Below the pieces are notes generated by a model that worked only from the letters and a program-made list of their open reading frames with translations, searched no databases and was not told the origin of the DNA. A stretch of 38,657 nucleotides of DNA from SZUA-430 sp044375275 (lineage in GTDB: Bacteria > Pseudomonadota > Alphaproteobacteria > Micropepsales > Micropepsaceae): contig JBILMZ010000008.1 in NCBI GenBank assembly GCA_044375275.1, positions 1 through 38,657 on the forward strand. Direction: 5' to 3'. The position numbers and the translations under genes are program-made. The stretch's first letter is position 1, and each line of letters begins with the position of its first letter. This document shows, piece by piece, positions 1-7,900 of this stretch.

Positions 1-395
1 TTGGCAGTGCCAGAGATCGCTGCAATGACGATGATGTGCCAGACCTGAACGCTGCCAGTCAGCGTCAATACTGACAGCAGGACAGCGCACACCATCATCG
101 CGGTCTGGGTAAAGGCCAGGATCCGCACGCGTGGCAGGCGGTCAGCGACCACACCGGCGAACGGCGTGAACACAAGCATCGGGATCTGCGATGCAAAGCC
201 GACCAGCCCCAGGAGAAAGGCGGAATCGGTCAGGCGATAGACGAGCCAGGCCTGCGCGATGGCCTGCATCCAGAACCCGACGAGAGACGTCAGTTGTCCG
301 AAGAAGAATATCCGGTAGTTGCGATGGCGGAACACACCCGGATAGGCACTCCCCGTCACAGGCTTTGCCTCGTGCTGCTCTGTGTCAGTGCTCAA
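1..395 (-). CDS. MFS transporter, MFS_3/EntS-like (partial, N-terminal part only)
   Basis: This is the N-terminal part of a major facilitator superfamily exporter; the gene runs off the left edge. The reverse-strand translation contains FRHRNYRIFFFGQLTS, then hydrophobic helices, and the MFS loop motif after helix 2 as PFAGVVADRLPRVRI. This pattern is typical of the PF05977 (MFS_3, enterobactin exporter-like) family, which exports small molecules across the inner membrane by proton antiport. The substrate cannot be told. No ATG lies upstream of the conserved block. An in-frame TAG stands a few codons further up, and the possible starts are TTG at 413, TTG at 395 or GTG at 359. I chose TTG 395, which gives MSTDTEQHEAKPV before the conserved region, but the choice is weak. 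The gene is read in the same direction as mscL but is separated from it by a strong terminator, so it probably has its own promoter. Confidence 0.75.
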   Translation of the reverse strand, partial: MSTDTEQHEAKPVTGSAYPGVFRHRNYRIFFFGQLTSLVGFWMQAIAQAWLVYRLTDSAFLLGLVGFASQIPMLVFTPFAGVVADRLPRVRILAFTQTAMMVCAVLLSVLTLTGSVQVWHIIVIAAISGTA

Positions 396-440
396 TATCT
401 TGCCGCTCAAAGAAAGCAGACACTAGGATTCGCCGGAGCA

Positions 441-475
441 AAAAAGAAGGGCACCGGAGTCGCATCCCGGTGCCC
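441..475 (-). terminator. Rho-independent terminator of mscL
   Basis: A perfect 9-bp stem (GGGCACCGG at 449-457 pairs with CCGGTGCCC at 467-475) has a 9-nt loop. On the minus strand it is followed by CTTCTTTTTTG. It starts 19 bases after the mscL stop and separates mscL from the MFS gene. Confidence 0.9.
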
Positions 476-493
476 TCATGCACGTTCTGAAAT

Positions 494-907
494 TTAGCGC
501 TTTGCCAGCAGGTCCCTGATCTCGACCAGCAGTTTGGCTTCGGACGATGGCTCCGGCGGCGTGGCGGGCGCGGGAGGCGCCTGACGCTTGAGCCTGTTCA
601 TCCCCTTGACCACGAGGAACAGCACGAAAGCAATGATCATGAAGTTGATCATGACCGTCACGAACTTGCCCCAGGCGAGGACGGCACCCTGCTTCTTGGC
701 TTCGTCGAGAACTGTCGCAGTGACAGTGGTGTTCAGGCCAACAAAGTAGTTCGAAAAATCGACGCTCCCGAGAGCACCGATCAGCGGCATGATCATGTCA
801 CCCACCATCGAGTCCACGATCTTGCCAAATGCGGCACCGATGATGACACCAATGGCCAGGTCGACCACGTTGCCCTTAAGCGCAAACTCCCTGAATTCTT
901 TCAACAT
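494..907 (-). CDS. mscL: Large-conductance mechanosensitive channel MscL
   Basis: MscL is a homopentameric inner-membrane channel that opens under membrane tension and releases solutes during hypo-osmotic shock. The protein has 137 residues, the usual family length. The signature KGNVVDLAIGVIIGAAFGKI begins at residue 11 and forms the amphipathic N-terminus and pore-lining first helix. A periplasmic loop follows, then a second membrane helix at about residues 81-100. The cytoplasmic tail has a Pro/Ala linker and ends in a short amphipathic helix (LLVEIRDLLAKR). The frame is open for 20 more codons upstream, but ATG 907 gives the conserved MLKEFREFALKGN start, preceded by AAGGGA. It lies 116 bp after the MarR gene on the same strand and ends in a clear terminator, so it may be transcribed alone. 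Confidence 0.97.
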   Translation of the reverse strand: MLKEFREFALKGNVVDLAIGVIIGAAFGKIVDSMVGDMIMPLIGALGSVDFSNYFVGLNTTVTATVLDEAKKQGAVLAWGKFVTVMINFMIIAFVLFLVVKGMNRLKRQAPPAPATPPEPSSEAKLLVEIRDLLAKR

Positions 908-1023
908 TCCGCGTTCCCTTATTGCGTGACGTCGTTCACAAGCGACTCGTTGTGAACGTAGGGACACCCTACCATGCGGTCAGCGCACGGGGCAAAGCAG
1001 CCCCCTGTCGCATCTGCCGGTGA

Positions 1024-1488
1024 TTACTCGCGCCCCTTGCTGTCGAGCCACACTTTCAGCCTGTCCAGCTGCTGGAAGAGCGCCTGCATTTCGGCTTCAT
1101 CCCATCCGTCGAATGACTCCGCAAAACGCGGCACGAAAGCAATGATGGCGCGCTGGTGGATCTCAAGCCCCTTGGGCGTGATGGTCAGCAGCTTCGAACG
1201 CTTGTCTGCCGGGTCCGGTTCCGCCTTGAGGAATTTTCGACCCAGAAGTTTCTGAACCGTTTTGGTAATGCCAGGCTGCGGCTGCTGCATGGCGGAAGAA
1301 ATCGAAGTCACCGTCTTTGCTTCAGTTGGACGATGACTGAAATGGTTCAGGATCGTGAATTGGGACATTGGCAACTTGAGGTCGACAAGAGTGCGCGCCG
1401 CACGATCGACCGCCAGTTGGTTTATGATTCCCACCCAGTTGAAGATCTGCCAGCCCAGGCGGGCCTGTGATTCCGAGAGTTTTGCCAT
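1024..1488 (-). CDS. MarR-family transcriptional regulator
   Basis: This is a 154-residue winged helix-turn-helix protein of the MarR family; such proteins bind palindromic operators as dimers and usually release DNA on binding a small ligand. The DNA-binding domain spans about residues 43-110. The family wing motif is visible as DPADKRSKLLTITPKG (residues 92-107), and long helices at both ends form the dimer interface. ATG 1488 was chosen over an in-frame TTG two codons upstream. The gene begins 12 bp after the nitroreductase stop, so it is most likely the last gene of a DUF4386-nitroreductase-marR operon. That operon's promoter holds two palindromes (3449-3485), the natural candidates for its binding sites. 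Autoregulation is an inference; the ligand is unknown. Confidence 0.9.
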   Translation of the reverse strand: MAKLSESQARLGWQIFNWVGIINQLAVDRAARTLVDLKLPMSQFTILNHFSHRPTEAKTVTSISSAMQQPQPGITKTVQKLLGRKFLKAEPDPADKRSKLLTITPKGLEIHQRAIIAFVPRFAESFDGWDEAEMQALFQQLDRLKVWLDSKGRE

Positions 1489-1500
1489 CCGCAAATTGCG

Positions 1501-2646
1501 TCATGTCCGAAGTATGGCGTCAAGGGGACGCCGGGGCGCAGGCTCTCCCGGCGACGCATGCCCGAAGCGGAAAAACATCTGGACCGTATCAGTCTCCGGA
1601 AGGCCGAGCATTCGCTTGTGCTCCGCGAGCAAAGGCAACATCTCCGGAAACTCCTGCAGCGCCTGACTGAGAGGATGCACCACCATGCCGAGCCTGGTTG
1701 CTTCCAGCGCAGCACGCACATAGGCGGCCCCGGATGCAAGCTGCGCCAGTCGATCATTACCCGCCGTGACAATCCAGACGAACGCCGGGGATTTGAGGTC
1801 GGCTTCGATCAATTCAATGGCCTGGTTGCGGGCGAAAGCATCCATCGCACTTTCTCGAGAGAACAGGCCAAGCGCGTTCAGCCACCAGAAGAACGGACCA
1901 TGGAATGACAGCCCATCACGATGCTGCGCGATTTCCGACCCTGTGATGCGAAACAGTTTCACGCTTTCCAGGTAGGTGGCATCGTTCCTGACTTCGATCT
2001 GCCAGGCGCGGCGTGCGATGTCGCGCAGCCTGTCCATCAGGCCCGGCTCCACGGTCGCCCCGAACCTCACCGGAAGCTGCCCCATGCTGGATTGCAGTGC
2101 AGAGAGCTCCGCCTGCGTCGGCGGAACCATGTCGTAGGCGCCGCGCTTGGTATGACGCTTGAGCACCAGGGCGAAAAGCGGATCGCGCGCCACTGAAGGG
2201 TCCGGAACAAGCGTGATGCGGCAAACGGGCGTTTCGCCGACCTGATTGAGCGGCCAGTCACCTGCGGGAAAGGCGGCGACATCAGCCCGGTATCCCTGCT
2301 CTGCAGCCGCCATCCGAAGAAGTTCAAGGAAGGCACCGCATCCGATCGTGATCTGGCGTGAATACGGATCCGTCTCGGGCAGCAGACGTGACCGGTCGCA
2401 GAGGAGCGTGATGACACCCGGTTCGCGCAAGTCAGCGATCCAGGGTTGGCGATTGTGGGGATTGGGCGCCAGCAGCGCAAAGGAAAGGGCGCGAACACGA
2501 GGATCGCGGATGCTGGGCAGCGGCCCCTTCCACGCCTCCACAGCCGCATCAGGCATCGGATCGCACTGCGTCAGTCCCGCAGCGCCCGCGGCCAGGACGA
2601 CGGCTGAGGTACCTGCAATCCTCAGGAAGCTTCGTCTCGATGTCAT
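1501..2646 (-). CDS. Tat-exported nitroreductase-family protein (Acg-like FMN-binding oxidoreductase)
   Basis: The 381-residue protein opens with a twin-arginine signal (RRSFLR at residues 4-9, then a hydrophobic Ala/Gly segment to about residue 26), so it is probably folded with its cofactor before export to the periplasm. The nitroreductase-fold motif NPHNRQPW at residues 62-69 matches the FMN-contacting N-terminus of Acg-like proteins, and later segments (RHTKRGAYD; FGHASPGEPAPRRPLD) are also typical. These proteins bind FMN, but many have no proven substrate, so the reaction is not assigned. A Cys at residue 28 could suggest a lipoprotein, but the residues before it do not fit a lipobox well. 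AGGAG lies 7 nt before the ATG. The gene follows the DUF4386 gene by 9 bp and precedes marR by 12 bp. Confidence 0.85.
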   Translation of the reverse strand: MTSRRSFLRIAGTSAVVLAAGAAGLTQCDPMPDAAVEAWKGPLPSIRDPRVRALSFALLAPNPHNRQPWIADLREPGVITLLCDRSRLLPETDPYSRQITIGCGAFLELLRMAAAEQGYRADVAAFPAGDWPLNQVGETPVCRITLVPDPSVARDPLFALVLKRHTKRGAYDMVPPTQAELSALQSSMGQLPVRFGATVEPGLMDRLRDIARRAWQIEVRNDATYLESVKLFRITGSEIAQHRDGLSFHGPFFWWLNALGLFSRESAMDAFARNQAIELIEADLKSPAFVWIVTAGNDRLAQLASGAAYVRAALEATRLGMVVHPLSQALQEFPEMLPLLAEHKRMLGLPETDTVQMFFRFGHASPGEPAPRRPLDAILRT

Positions 2647-2655
2647 GACAGTCTC

Positions 2656-3435
2656 CTAGCTCAGGGTTGGGAAGATGAGGGCGCCGATAAGGGCGACCAT
2701 GACCAGTGCAGAGAGAACGCCGAAACGGGGACCAGCGCCATCCGCATGCGTCCTTGAAAGGGAAATCCCGCAACTGACGAGCCACCCAAGCCAGGCGGCG
2801 GACACGGGCGCGGACAGGAAACCCACGACCTCGAACGCCCCGCCAAGCTGTTCAAGCGAACTCACAACCAGCAAGCCGCCGAGGATGAGACCCACCAGCC
2901 CGTAGGGCGCCGCAAAGAGTCTTCCCTGGAACATCGCGAGGCTGATGAAAATCGTCCAGAACCCTTGCCCGATGAAGCCAAGATGCTCGCCGATGGCCAT
3001 CCCGGCATACCTGTTGAGCAACCCTTCGAGCAGGGCAACAATGGCCCGCATTTCGTCAGTCGACGCCTGCGCCATCTGGTCCGCCAGATAGGGCACCGCA
3101 ATGGGCCAACGGATGAATCCGAGAACCTGAAACACACCGGCAAGGATGCCCGAGACAAGGGCCAGTTGCAGCAAGGTACTGCCGGGCCGCGCAAAGCTCT
3201 GGTGAAACATGACGGCCAGCACCACCTGCGTGAGCCCGGTCAGCGCCATCAGGTAGTAGGCCCCGGTGATGATGGTCTGGTTCTGGTGAAAGAGACCCAG
3301 CCGCTCCTGGGAACTGGCCCGCAGGATCTCCGGGAAGGCAAACTGGTCCGCAAGGATCAGAAAACCGCTCACCAGCAAGGCTGCATGCAGCAGCGTCAGG
3401 TTGAACGTCACGCCATATTCTCTTGAACGATCCAC
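2656..3435 (-). CDS. DUF4386-like integral membrane protein
   Basis: This 259-residue hydrophobic protein has about seven predicted membrane helices. Landmarks are FNLTLLHAALLVSGFLILAD near the start, the loop motif FHQNQTIITGAYYLMAL, and EHLGFIGQGFWTIFISLAMF in the middle. The composition and pattern fit the DUF4386 family, which has no known function. The start is decided by the ribosome binding site: an in-frame ATG at 3447 would make GGAGG part of the coding sequence, whereas GTG 3435 lies 5 nt after that GGAGG. It is the first gene of the operon with the Tat nitroreductase and MarR regulator, and its promoter overlaps two palindromic operators. Co-regulation with a redox enzyme suggests a stress or xenobiotic response, which is inference. 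Confidence 0.75.
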   Translation of the reverse strand: MDRSREYGVTFNLTLLHAALLVSGFLILADQFAFPEILRASSQERLGLFHQNQTIITGAYYLMALTGLTQVVLAVMFHQSFARPGSTLLQLALVSGILAGVFQVLGFIRWPIAVPYLADQMAQASTDEMRAIVALLEGLLNRYAGMAIGEHLGFIGQGFWTIFISLAMFQGRLFAAPYGLVGLILGGLLVVSSLEQLGGAFEVVGFLSAPVSAAWLGWLVSCGISLSRTHADGAGPRFGVLSALVMVALIGALIFPTLS

Positions 3436-3448
3436 AGTCACCTCCATT

Positions 3449-3491
3449 ACATTCCATGGAATACACTATACATTCCATGGAATGTTGTCAA
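3449..3491 (-). promoter_or_regulatory. Promoter with two palindromic operators
   Basis: On the minus strand TTGACA (3486-3491) and TATAGT (3465-3470) form a -35/-10 pair with a short 15-bp spacer. The spacer is a perfect 16-bp palindrome, ACATTCCATGGAATGT (3470-3485). A second copy, ACATTCCATGGAATAC (3449-3464), lies just downstream over the likely transcription start, 21 bp away (two helical turns), on the same DNA face. A repressor bound here would block RNA polymerase. The MarR protein encoded at the operon's end is the likely ligand, but this is inferred. Confidence 0.8.
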
Positions 3492-3524
3492 GGGCCACTG
3501 CGACCGCCCGGCATGGGGGGAGCC

Positions 3525-3554
3525 TTGCGAGCGCCCGCCCGTGGCTGCTAAACC
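3525..3554 (+). promoter_or_regulatory. Possible promoter for a leaderless sspB transcript
   Basis: TTGCGA (3525-3530) and TAAACC (3549-3554) are 18 bp apart. The -10-like box ends 7 bases before the ATG at 3562, which has no ribosome binding site. Together these fit a leaderless mRNA. The boxes match the consensus only moderately, so this is tentative. Confidence 0.35.
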
Positions 3555-3561
3555 CTTGCCC

Positions 3562-4104
3562 ATGAGCTCAAAAGACTGGATCGGCTACCCCAAGCTGGTG
3601 GAACAGGCGCAACGCGAAATGAACCGCGTGCAGCGCAATATCGTGCGCGAAGCCCTGGTGCATGTCACCAAGGGCGGCATCATGGGCAACCACCACTTCT
3701 ACATCACATACGATACCCGGCATCCCGGTGTTGTCCTGTCCGACGCCATGAGGGAACGGTACCCTGAGCAGATCACGATCGTGCTTCAGAACCAGTTCTG
3801 GAACCTGAAGGTCCACGAGCACGAATTCGAGGTCGGCCTCAGCTTCAACAAGGTCCCCGAGACCTTGCACGTCCCGTTTGAGGCATTGGTGCAGTTCACC
3901 GATCCGTCCCAGAATTTCGGCATTCGCTTTGAGCCCCTGCCGGCGGGTGCACAGGCTGAACCGGCGCGCAAGGCGCGACCTGCCCCGGCCCCGGAGCCAG
4001 AGGCACCTTCGGTGGAAGTCAGTTCCCAACCGACAGACGCGCCAGATCCAGACCCCGCCCCCGGCCCCACGGTCGTCAGCCTCGACAAGTTCCGCAAGAA
4101 ATAG
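3562..4104 (+). CDS. sspB: SspB, ClpXP adaptor (alphaproteobacterial type)
   Basis: SspB is a cytoplasmic adaptor that tethers tagged substrates to the ClpXP protease; in alphaproteobacteria it handles ssrA-tagged and selected regulatory substrates. The folded domain covers about residues 1-125 (REALVHVTKGGIMGNHHFYITYDT; QITIVLQNQFWNLKV; EFEVGLSFNKVPETLHVPFEAL). A Pro/Ala/Glu-rich flexible linker follows, then a C-terminal ClpX-binding tail ending VVSLDKFRKK. This domain-linker-tail plan is the family's hallmark. ATG 3562 gives 180 residues; GTG 3541 would add seven. Neither has a ribosome binding site, and leaderless translation from 3562 is plausible. The gene leads a run with fumC, an RHH protein and a DUF4169 protein, an association seen in other alphaproteobacteria. 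Confidence 0.93.
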   Translation: MSSKDWIGYPKLVEQAQREMNRVQRNIVREALVHVTKGGIMGNHHFYITYDTRHPGVVLSDAMRERYPEQITIVLQNQFWNLKVHEHEFEVGLSFNKVPETLHVPFEALVQFTDPSQNFGIRFEPLPAGAQAEPARKARPAPAPEPEAPSVEVSSQPTDAPDPDPAPGPTVVSLDKFRKK

Positions 4105-4117
4105 AAGCCAGACACAC

Positions 4118-5509
4118 ATGACAAAGACACGCACCGAAACCGATACCTTCGGACCAATCGACGTATCCGCCGACCGTTACTGGGGAGCCCAGACACAGCG
4201 CTCGATCGAGAACTTCAAGATCAGCGGCGAGCGCATGCCGACGGCACTCGTGCACGCCTTCGGCATCGTCAAGAAGGCCGCCGCCATTACAAACGTGGCA
4301 CTCAAGGATCTCGACCCGAAGATCGGTGACGCAATCTGCAAGGCGGCCGACGAAGTCATTTCCGGCAAGCTCGACGATCACTTCCCGCTCGTCGTCTGGC
4401 AGACGGGTTCCGGCACGCAGACGAACATGAACGCCAATGAAGTCATCTCGAACCGCGCCATCGAGATGCTGGGCGGCGAGATGGGCAGCAAGAAGCCGAT
4501 CCATCCGAACGACCACGTCAATCGCGGCCAGTCATCAAATGACAGCTTCCCGACGGCGATGCATATCGCGGCCGTTCTTGAAATCCATCGCCGCCTGATG
4601 CCGGGTCTGCGCCGCCTGCACGGCGCGCTGGCCTCCAAGGCGCATGAATTCAGCTCGATCATCAAGATCGGCCGCACGCATCTCCAGGATGCCACGCCCA
4701 TCACGCTCGGTCAGGAATTCTCCGGCTATGCGCGCCAGGTTGAACTCGGGATTGAACGCGTGGTCACGGCCCTGCCGCGCCTCTATCCGCTCGCGCAGGG
4801 CGGAACGGCCGTTGGCACCGGCCTGAACGCGCTGCCTGGCTTCGCCGAGCGCTTTGCCGAGGAAGCGTCAAAGATCACCGGCTACCCCTTCATCACCGCC
4901 TCGAACAAGTTCGAGGCGCTCGCAGCGCATGATGCGCTGGTCGAGTTCTCGGGCGTGCTGAACACGCTCGCAACCTCGCTGTTCAAGATCGCCAATGACA
5001 TTCGCCTGCTGGGCTCTGGCCCGCGATCAGGCCTCGGCGAGTTGCTGTTGCCGGAAAACGAACCCGGCTCTTCGATCATGCCCGGCAAGGTCAACCCGAC
5101 ACAGGCCGAAGCGCTCACGATGGCCTGCGCACAGGTCATGGGCAACAACGTCGCGATCACCATCGCAGGCTCCCAGGGCCACATGGAACTGAACGTCTTC
5201 AAGCCGGTGATGATCTACAACCTGCTGCAGTCGATCCGTCTCATCGGCGACGCTTCGGTGAGCTTCACCGACAATTGCGTGACCGGCATCGAGCCCAACC
5301 GCAAGCACATCGACGAACTGATGCGCCGGTCACTGATGCTGGTCACGGCCCTCGCGCCGAAGGTCGGCTACGACACGGCTGCCAAGATTGCCAAGACAGC
5401 GCACAAGAACGGCACGACGCTGCGCGAGGAAGCGCTGAAGCTCGGCGTCATCACGGGCGAGGAGTTTGACGAGATAGTGCGGCCCGAGGACATGATTGGC
5501 CCGGGCTGA
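4118..5509 (+). CDS. fumC: Fumarate hydratase class II (fumarase C)
   Basis: FumC is the oxygen-stable, iron-free homotetrameric fumarase that interconverts fumarate and L-malate in the TCA cycle. The 463-residue product is full length. The fumarase/aspartase signature GSSIMPGKVNP starts at residue 317, which puts the catalytic Ser at 318 and Lys at 324, the same numbers as in E. coli FumC. GRTHLQDATP places the conserved His at 188. Another hallmark is HPNDHVNRGQSSNDSFPTAM. ATG 4118 begins MTKTRTETDTFGP; the frame is open further upstream only because it overlaps sspB. The spacing is 13 bp after sspB, and the RHH gene follows 13 bp downstream. Confidence 0.98.
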   Translation: MTKTRTETDTFGPIDVSADRYWGAQTQRSIENFKISGERMPTALVHAFGIVKKAAAITNVALKDLDPKIGDAICKAADEVISGKLDDHFPLVVWQTGSGTQTNMNANEVISNRAIEMLGGEMGSKKPIHPNDHVNRGQSSNDSFPTAMHIAAVLEIHRRLMPGLRRLHGALASKAHEFSSIIKIGRTHLQDATPITLGQEFSGYARQVELGIERVVTALPRLYPLAQGGTAVGTGLNALPGFAERFAEEASKITGYPFITASNKFEALAAHDALVEFSGVLNTLATSLFKIANDIRLLGSGPRSGLGELLLPENEPGSSIMPGKVNPTQAEALTMACAQVMGNNVAITIAGSQGHMELNVFKPVMIYNLLQSIRLIGDASVSFTDNCVTGIEPNRKHIDELMRRSLMLVTALAPKVGYDTAAKIAKTAHKNGTTLREEALKLGVITGEEFDEIVRPEDMIGPG

Positions 5510-5522
5510 AGCCGGCGACACG

Positions 5523-5741
5523 GTGAAGAAACAGAAACGATCCGTCACACTCTCGGGGCACCGCACCAGCGTGTCCCTGGAGGACGAATTCTGGACTGCC
5601 CTGCAGGAAATCGCAGCGTCATCCGGACAGAACCTGGCGGCGCTCATCGACGAGATCGACAAGCGCCACGGCCGTGGTAAGAACCTGTCAAGCGCTCTGC
5701 GCCTATTCGTGCTGCATCACTATCGGAACACGGGAAACTAG
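5523..5741 (+). CDS. Ribbon-helix-helix domain protein (RHH_4, PF13467-like)
   Basis: A 72-residue protein with RSVTLSGHRTSVSLEDEFWTALQEIA near its N-terminus: a beta strand followed by two helices as in ribbon-helix-helix DNA-binding proteins. The pattern GHRTSVSLEDEFW and the ending LSSALRLFVLHHYR match the RHH_4 family of small alphaproteobacterial proteins, usually described as possible transcription factors without known targets. GTG 5523 was chosen because it starts the family-like VKKQKRSVTLSGHRT; an upstream TTG at 5496 would overlap fumC. It lies between fumC and the DUF4169 gene and is very probably in the same transcript. Confidence 0.85.
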   Translation: MKKQKRSVTLSGHRTSVSLEDEFWTALQEIAASSGQNLAALIDEIDKRHGRGKNLSSALRLFVLHHYRNTGN

Positions 5742-5743
5742 CC

Positions 5744-5929
5744 ATGGGTGTCGTCATCAACCTGAACCAGGTGCGCAAGGCACGCGCAAAGGCCGAGGCC
5801 GAAAAGCAGGCTGACACGAACCGCGTAGTTCACGGCACGACGAAAGTCGAAAAGAAGAAGTCGCGCAGCGCGAAGAAGAAGTCCGAGAAGCAGCTCGAGG
5901 GCAAGCGTCTCGAAGAAAAGGATGAGTAA
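5744..5929 (+). CDS. DUF4169 family protein
   Basis: A 61-residue, very basic and Lys/Glu-rich protein beginning MGVVINLNQVRKARAKAEAEKQ and ending KQLEGKRLEEKDE. The NLNQVRKARAKAEAE start and the HL/QLEGKRLE-type ending are the DUF4169 pattern, a small alphaproteobacterial family of unknown function commonly beside fumC and an RHH_4 protein. It is mostly helical, probably cytoplasmic, with no membrane segment. Three bases separate it from the RHH gene, and its last eight bases overlap the CoA-transferase start, so translation is likely coupled. Confidence 0.82.
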   Translation: MGVVINLNQVRKARAKAEAEKQADTNRVVHGTTKVEKKKSRSAKKKSEKQLEGKRLEEKDE

Positions 5930-7088
5930 GGGTCCCTACACCGGCATAAAGGTCGTCGACCTGACGCGTGTCCTCGCCGGCCCCTACTGCACCATGATGC
6001 TGGCCGACCTCGGTGCAACGGTCATCAAGGTAGAGGTCCCCGTCACCGGAGAAGACTCCCGCCACATCGGCCCCTTCATCAAGGGCAAGTCCGCCTACTT
6101 TACCTCCGTCAATCGCGGCAAGAACTCCATTGCGCTCGACCTGAAGTCAGAAGCGGACCGTGCGGTGTTCGAACGCCTCCTGTCCGAAGCCGATATTCTC
6201 ATCGAGAACTATCGCGGTGGCACGATGGAGAAGCTGGGCTACGCGTGGTCCGGCATCCATGCACGCTACCCGCGCCTGATCTATTGCGCCGTCAGTGGCT
6301 TCGGCCACACTGGCCCCTACAGGGACAAGCCGGCCTACGACATCGTTGTGCAAGGCATGGGTGGCATGATGAGCCTGACCGGCCATCCGGGATCGCCGCC
6401 CACACGCGTGGGCACATCAATCGGCGATATCACGGCGGGACTGTTCGCGCTGTCATCGCTGGGCGCGGCGCTCTTCCATCGCGAGCGGACCGGCGAGGCC
6501 CAGTTCGTCGACATTGCGATGCTGGATTGCCAGGTTGCGCTGCTCGAGAACGCCATCGCCCGCACGATCGCGACTGGCAATCCGCCTGGCCCCCTGGGAT
6601 CGCGACACCCGTCGATCACGCCATTTGCAGCCTTCCAGGCATCCGACCAGCACATCATCATCGCAGCCGGCAACGACCAACTCTTCAACCGCCTCTGCGA
6701 TGCCATCGGCGCGCCTGCCCTCGCAAAGGATCCGCGCTTCGCCACCAATGACAAGCGCAACACGCACCACGTCGAACTCGCCGCCGAACTCGAAAGCATC
6801 CTGAAGTCACGCAAGGCGGCAGAGTGGATCGAAGTCATCGAAGGCGCCGGCGTCCCCTGCGGCCCGATCAACAACGTGGCGCAGGTCATGGCCGACCCGC
6901 AGGTGCGCGCGCGTAACATGATCGTGTCGATGGAAGACCCCGACATCGGTCGCCTTGAACTCGCGGGCAACCCGATGAAGCTCTCGGCATTCGCGGACGA
7001 AAAAACCCGCCCCCCAGCGCAGAGGCTGGATGAGCGGGGTGATGACATCAGGGCACACGGCTTCGCAGCCGTGATGCAGGAAGACTAA
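5922..7088 (+). CDS. Class III CoA-transferase (CaiB/BaiF family)
   Basis: Family III CoA-transferases move CoA from an acyl-CoA donor to a carboxylic acid through an enzyme-bound aspartyl-CoA thioester and work as interlocked dimers. The 388-residue protein has the full family layout: GIKVVDLTRVLAGPYCTMMLADLGA at the N-terminus, ENYRGGTMEKLG, then GTSIGDITAGLFAL, whose Asp is residue 169, the same number as the catalytic Asp of formyl-CoA transferase. The C-terminal GVPCGPINNVAQV is also typical. The substrate pair cannot be deduced. It overlaps the DUF4169 gene by 8 bp. Its stop overlaps the stop of the oppositely oriented outer-membrane gene (shared CTAA at 7085-7088), leaving no room for a terminator between them. 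Confidence 0.93.
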   Translation: MSKGPYTGIKVVDLTRVLAGPYCTMMLADLGATVIKVEVPVTGEDSRHIGPFIKGKSAYFTSVNRGKNSIALDLKSEADRAVFERLLSEADILIENYRGGTMEKLGYAWSGIHARYPRLIYCAVSGFGHTGPYRDKPAYDIVVQGMGGMMSLTGHPGSPPTRVGTSIGDITAGLFALSSLGAALFHRERTGEAQFVDIAMLDCQVALLENAIARTIATGNPPGPLGSRHPSITPFAAFQASDQHIIIAAGNDQLFNRLCDAIGAPALAKDPRFATNDKRNTHHVELAAELESILKSRKAAEWIEVIEGAGVPCGPINNVAQVMADPQVRARNMIVSMEDPDIGRLELAGNPMKLSAFADEKTRPPAQRLDERGDDIRAHGFAAVMQED

Positions 7089-7828
7089 TTCAGCGGACCC
7101 GAGAAGAAGTAGCTCACGCTGAGTTCGATCGTGTCCAGGTCCGGATCAAAGCCCAGATCATAGGTGTTCAGCGGCGCCTGGAACGCAACCTGGTCGCTGT
7201 CGAACGAATAGTGGCGCCACTCGAAGCTGAGCGTCGTGTTGTCGGCGATCGAGAACGACGTGCCGAGACCATAAGTGAAGCCTGAGAACGAGATGTCCTG
7301 GCTTTCGGCAGTGGAGCATGGGATGAGGGGGGTGCCGCAGGTCTCGGTGCGTTCGATTTTTGCATCCGCATCGGCCCAGGCATATCCAGCTGTCGCATAG
7401 AGAAGCGTGCTCGGCATCACCTGGTAGCCACCCTTCGCCCGCAGGCTGAGGATTGTGTCGAAGATCAGGCTGTTGTCATCGGCTTCGTCACCCGCGGCTC
7501 CGGCGCCCGCCGTCGTGCTCTCGGCCTGTTCGTCAGAGTCCGAAGCATCCGTGAGGTTCACGTCGAAGACCGCACCCAGCGTGAAATCGTTGAACGGATG
7601 GTTGTAGCCCGCATGCACGCCACCGCTGAGCGCACTGAACTTGTAGTCGGACTGCGAGATCGTCAGGGCATTGCCCGGCACTTGGTTCTGCGAAGAACTG
7701 GCATCACCAAACGTGTCACCAAGCTGCACGCCGGCATAGAAACCCGTGAAGTCACCCGCACCAGCCGGAACGGCGGTCACGAGCAGAGCTGCGGCAAAGG
7801 CCGAGAGCGAGCCAAAGCGCTTTGTCAT
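7085..7828 (-). CDS. Outer-membrane beta-barrel protein (OmpA/Omp25-like porin family)
   Basis: A 247-residue protein with a Sec signal peptide (residues 1-24, cleavage near AGAG-DF). The mature N-terminus FTGFYAGVQLGDTFG is typical of small eight-stranded barrels of the OMP_b-brl type. Alternating strands follow (GVHAGYNHPFNDFTLGAVFD; LRAKGGYQVMPSTLLYATAGYAWA; TTLSFEWRHYSFDS) and the C-terminus is IELSVSYFFSGPLN. An acidic low-complexity loop lies near residues 94-118. One Cys pair (about residues 164 and 170) sits in a predicted surface loop. The function is structural or unknown. AGGAGA lies 7 nt before the ATG. A CtrA-type box 73 bp upstream suggests cell-cycle control. Confidence 0.85.
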   Translation of the reverse strand: MTKRFGSLSAFAAALLVTAVPAGAGDFTGFYAGVQLGDTFGDASSSQNQVPGNALTISQSDYKFSALSGGVHAGYNHPFNDFTLGAVFDVNLTDASDSDEQAESTTAGAGAAGDEADDNSLIFDTILSLRAKGGYQVMPSTLLYATAGYAWADADAKIERTETCGTPLIPCSTAESQDISFSGFTYGLGTSFSIADNTTLSFEWRHYSFDSDQVAFQAPLNTYDLGFDPDLDTIELSVSYFFSGPLN

Positions 7829-7900
7829 GTGAATTCTCCTGTTTCGGGTCGGGCCTCAAACAGGCACATGACCATTCCAGCCAATTCGAGCGCTTAATGG

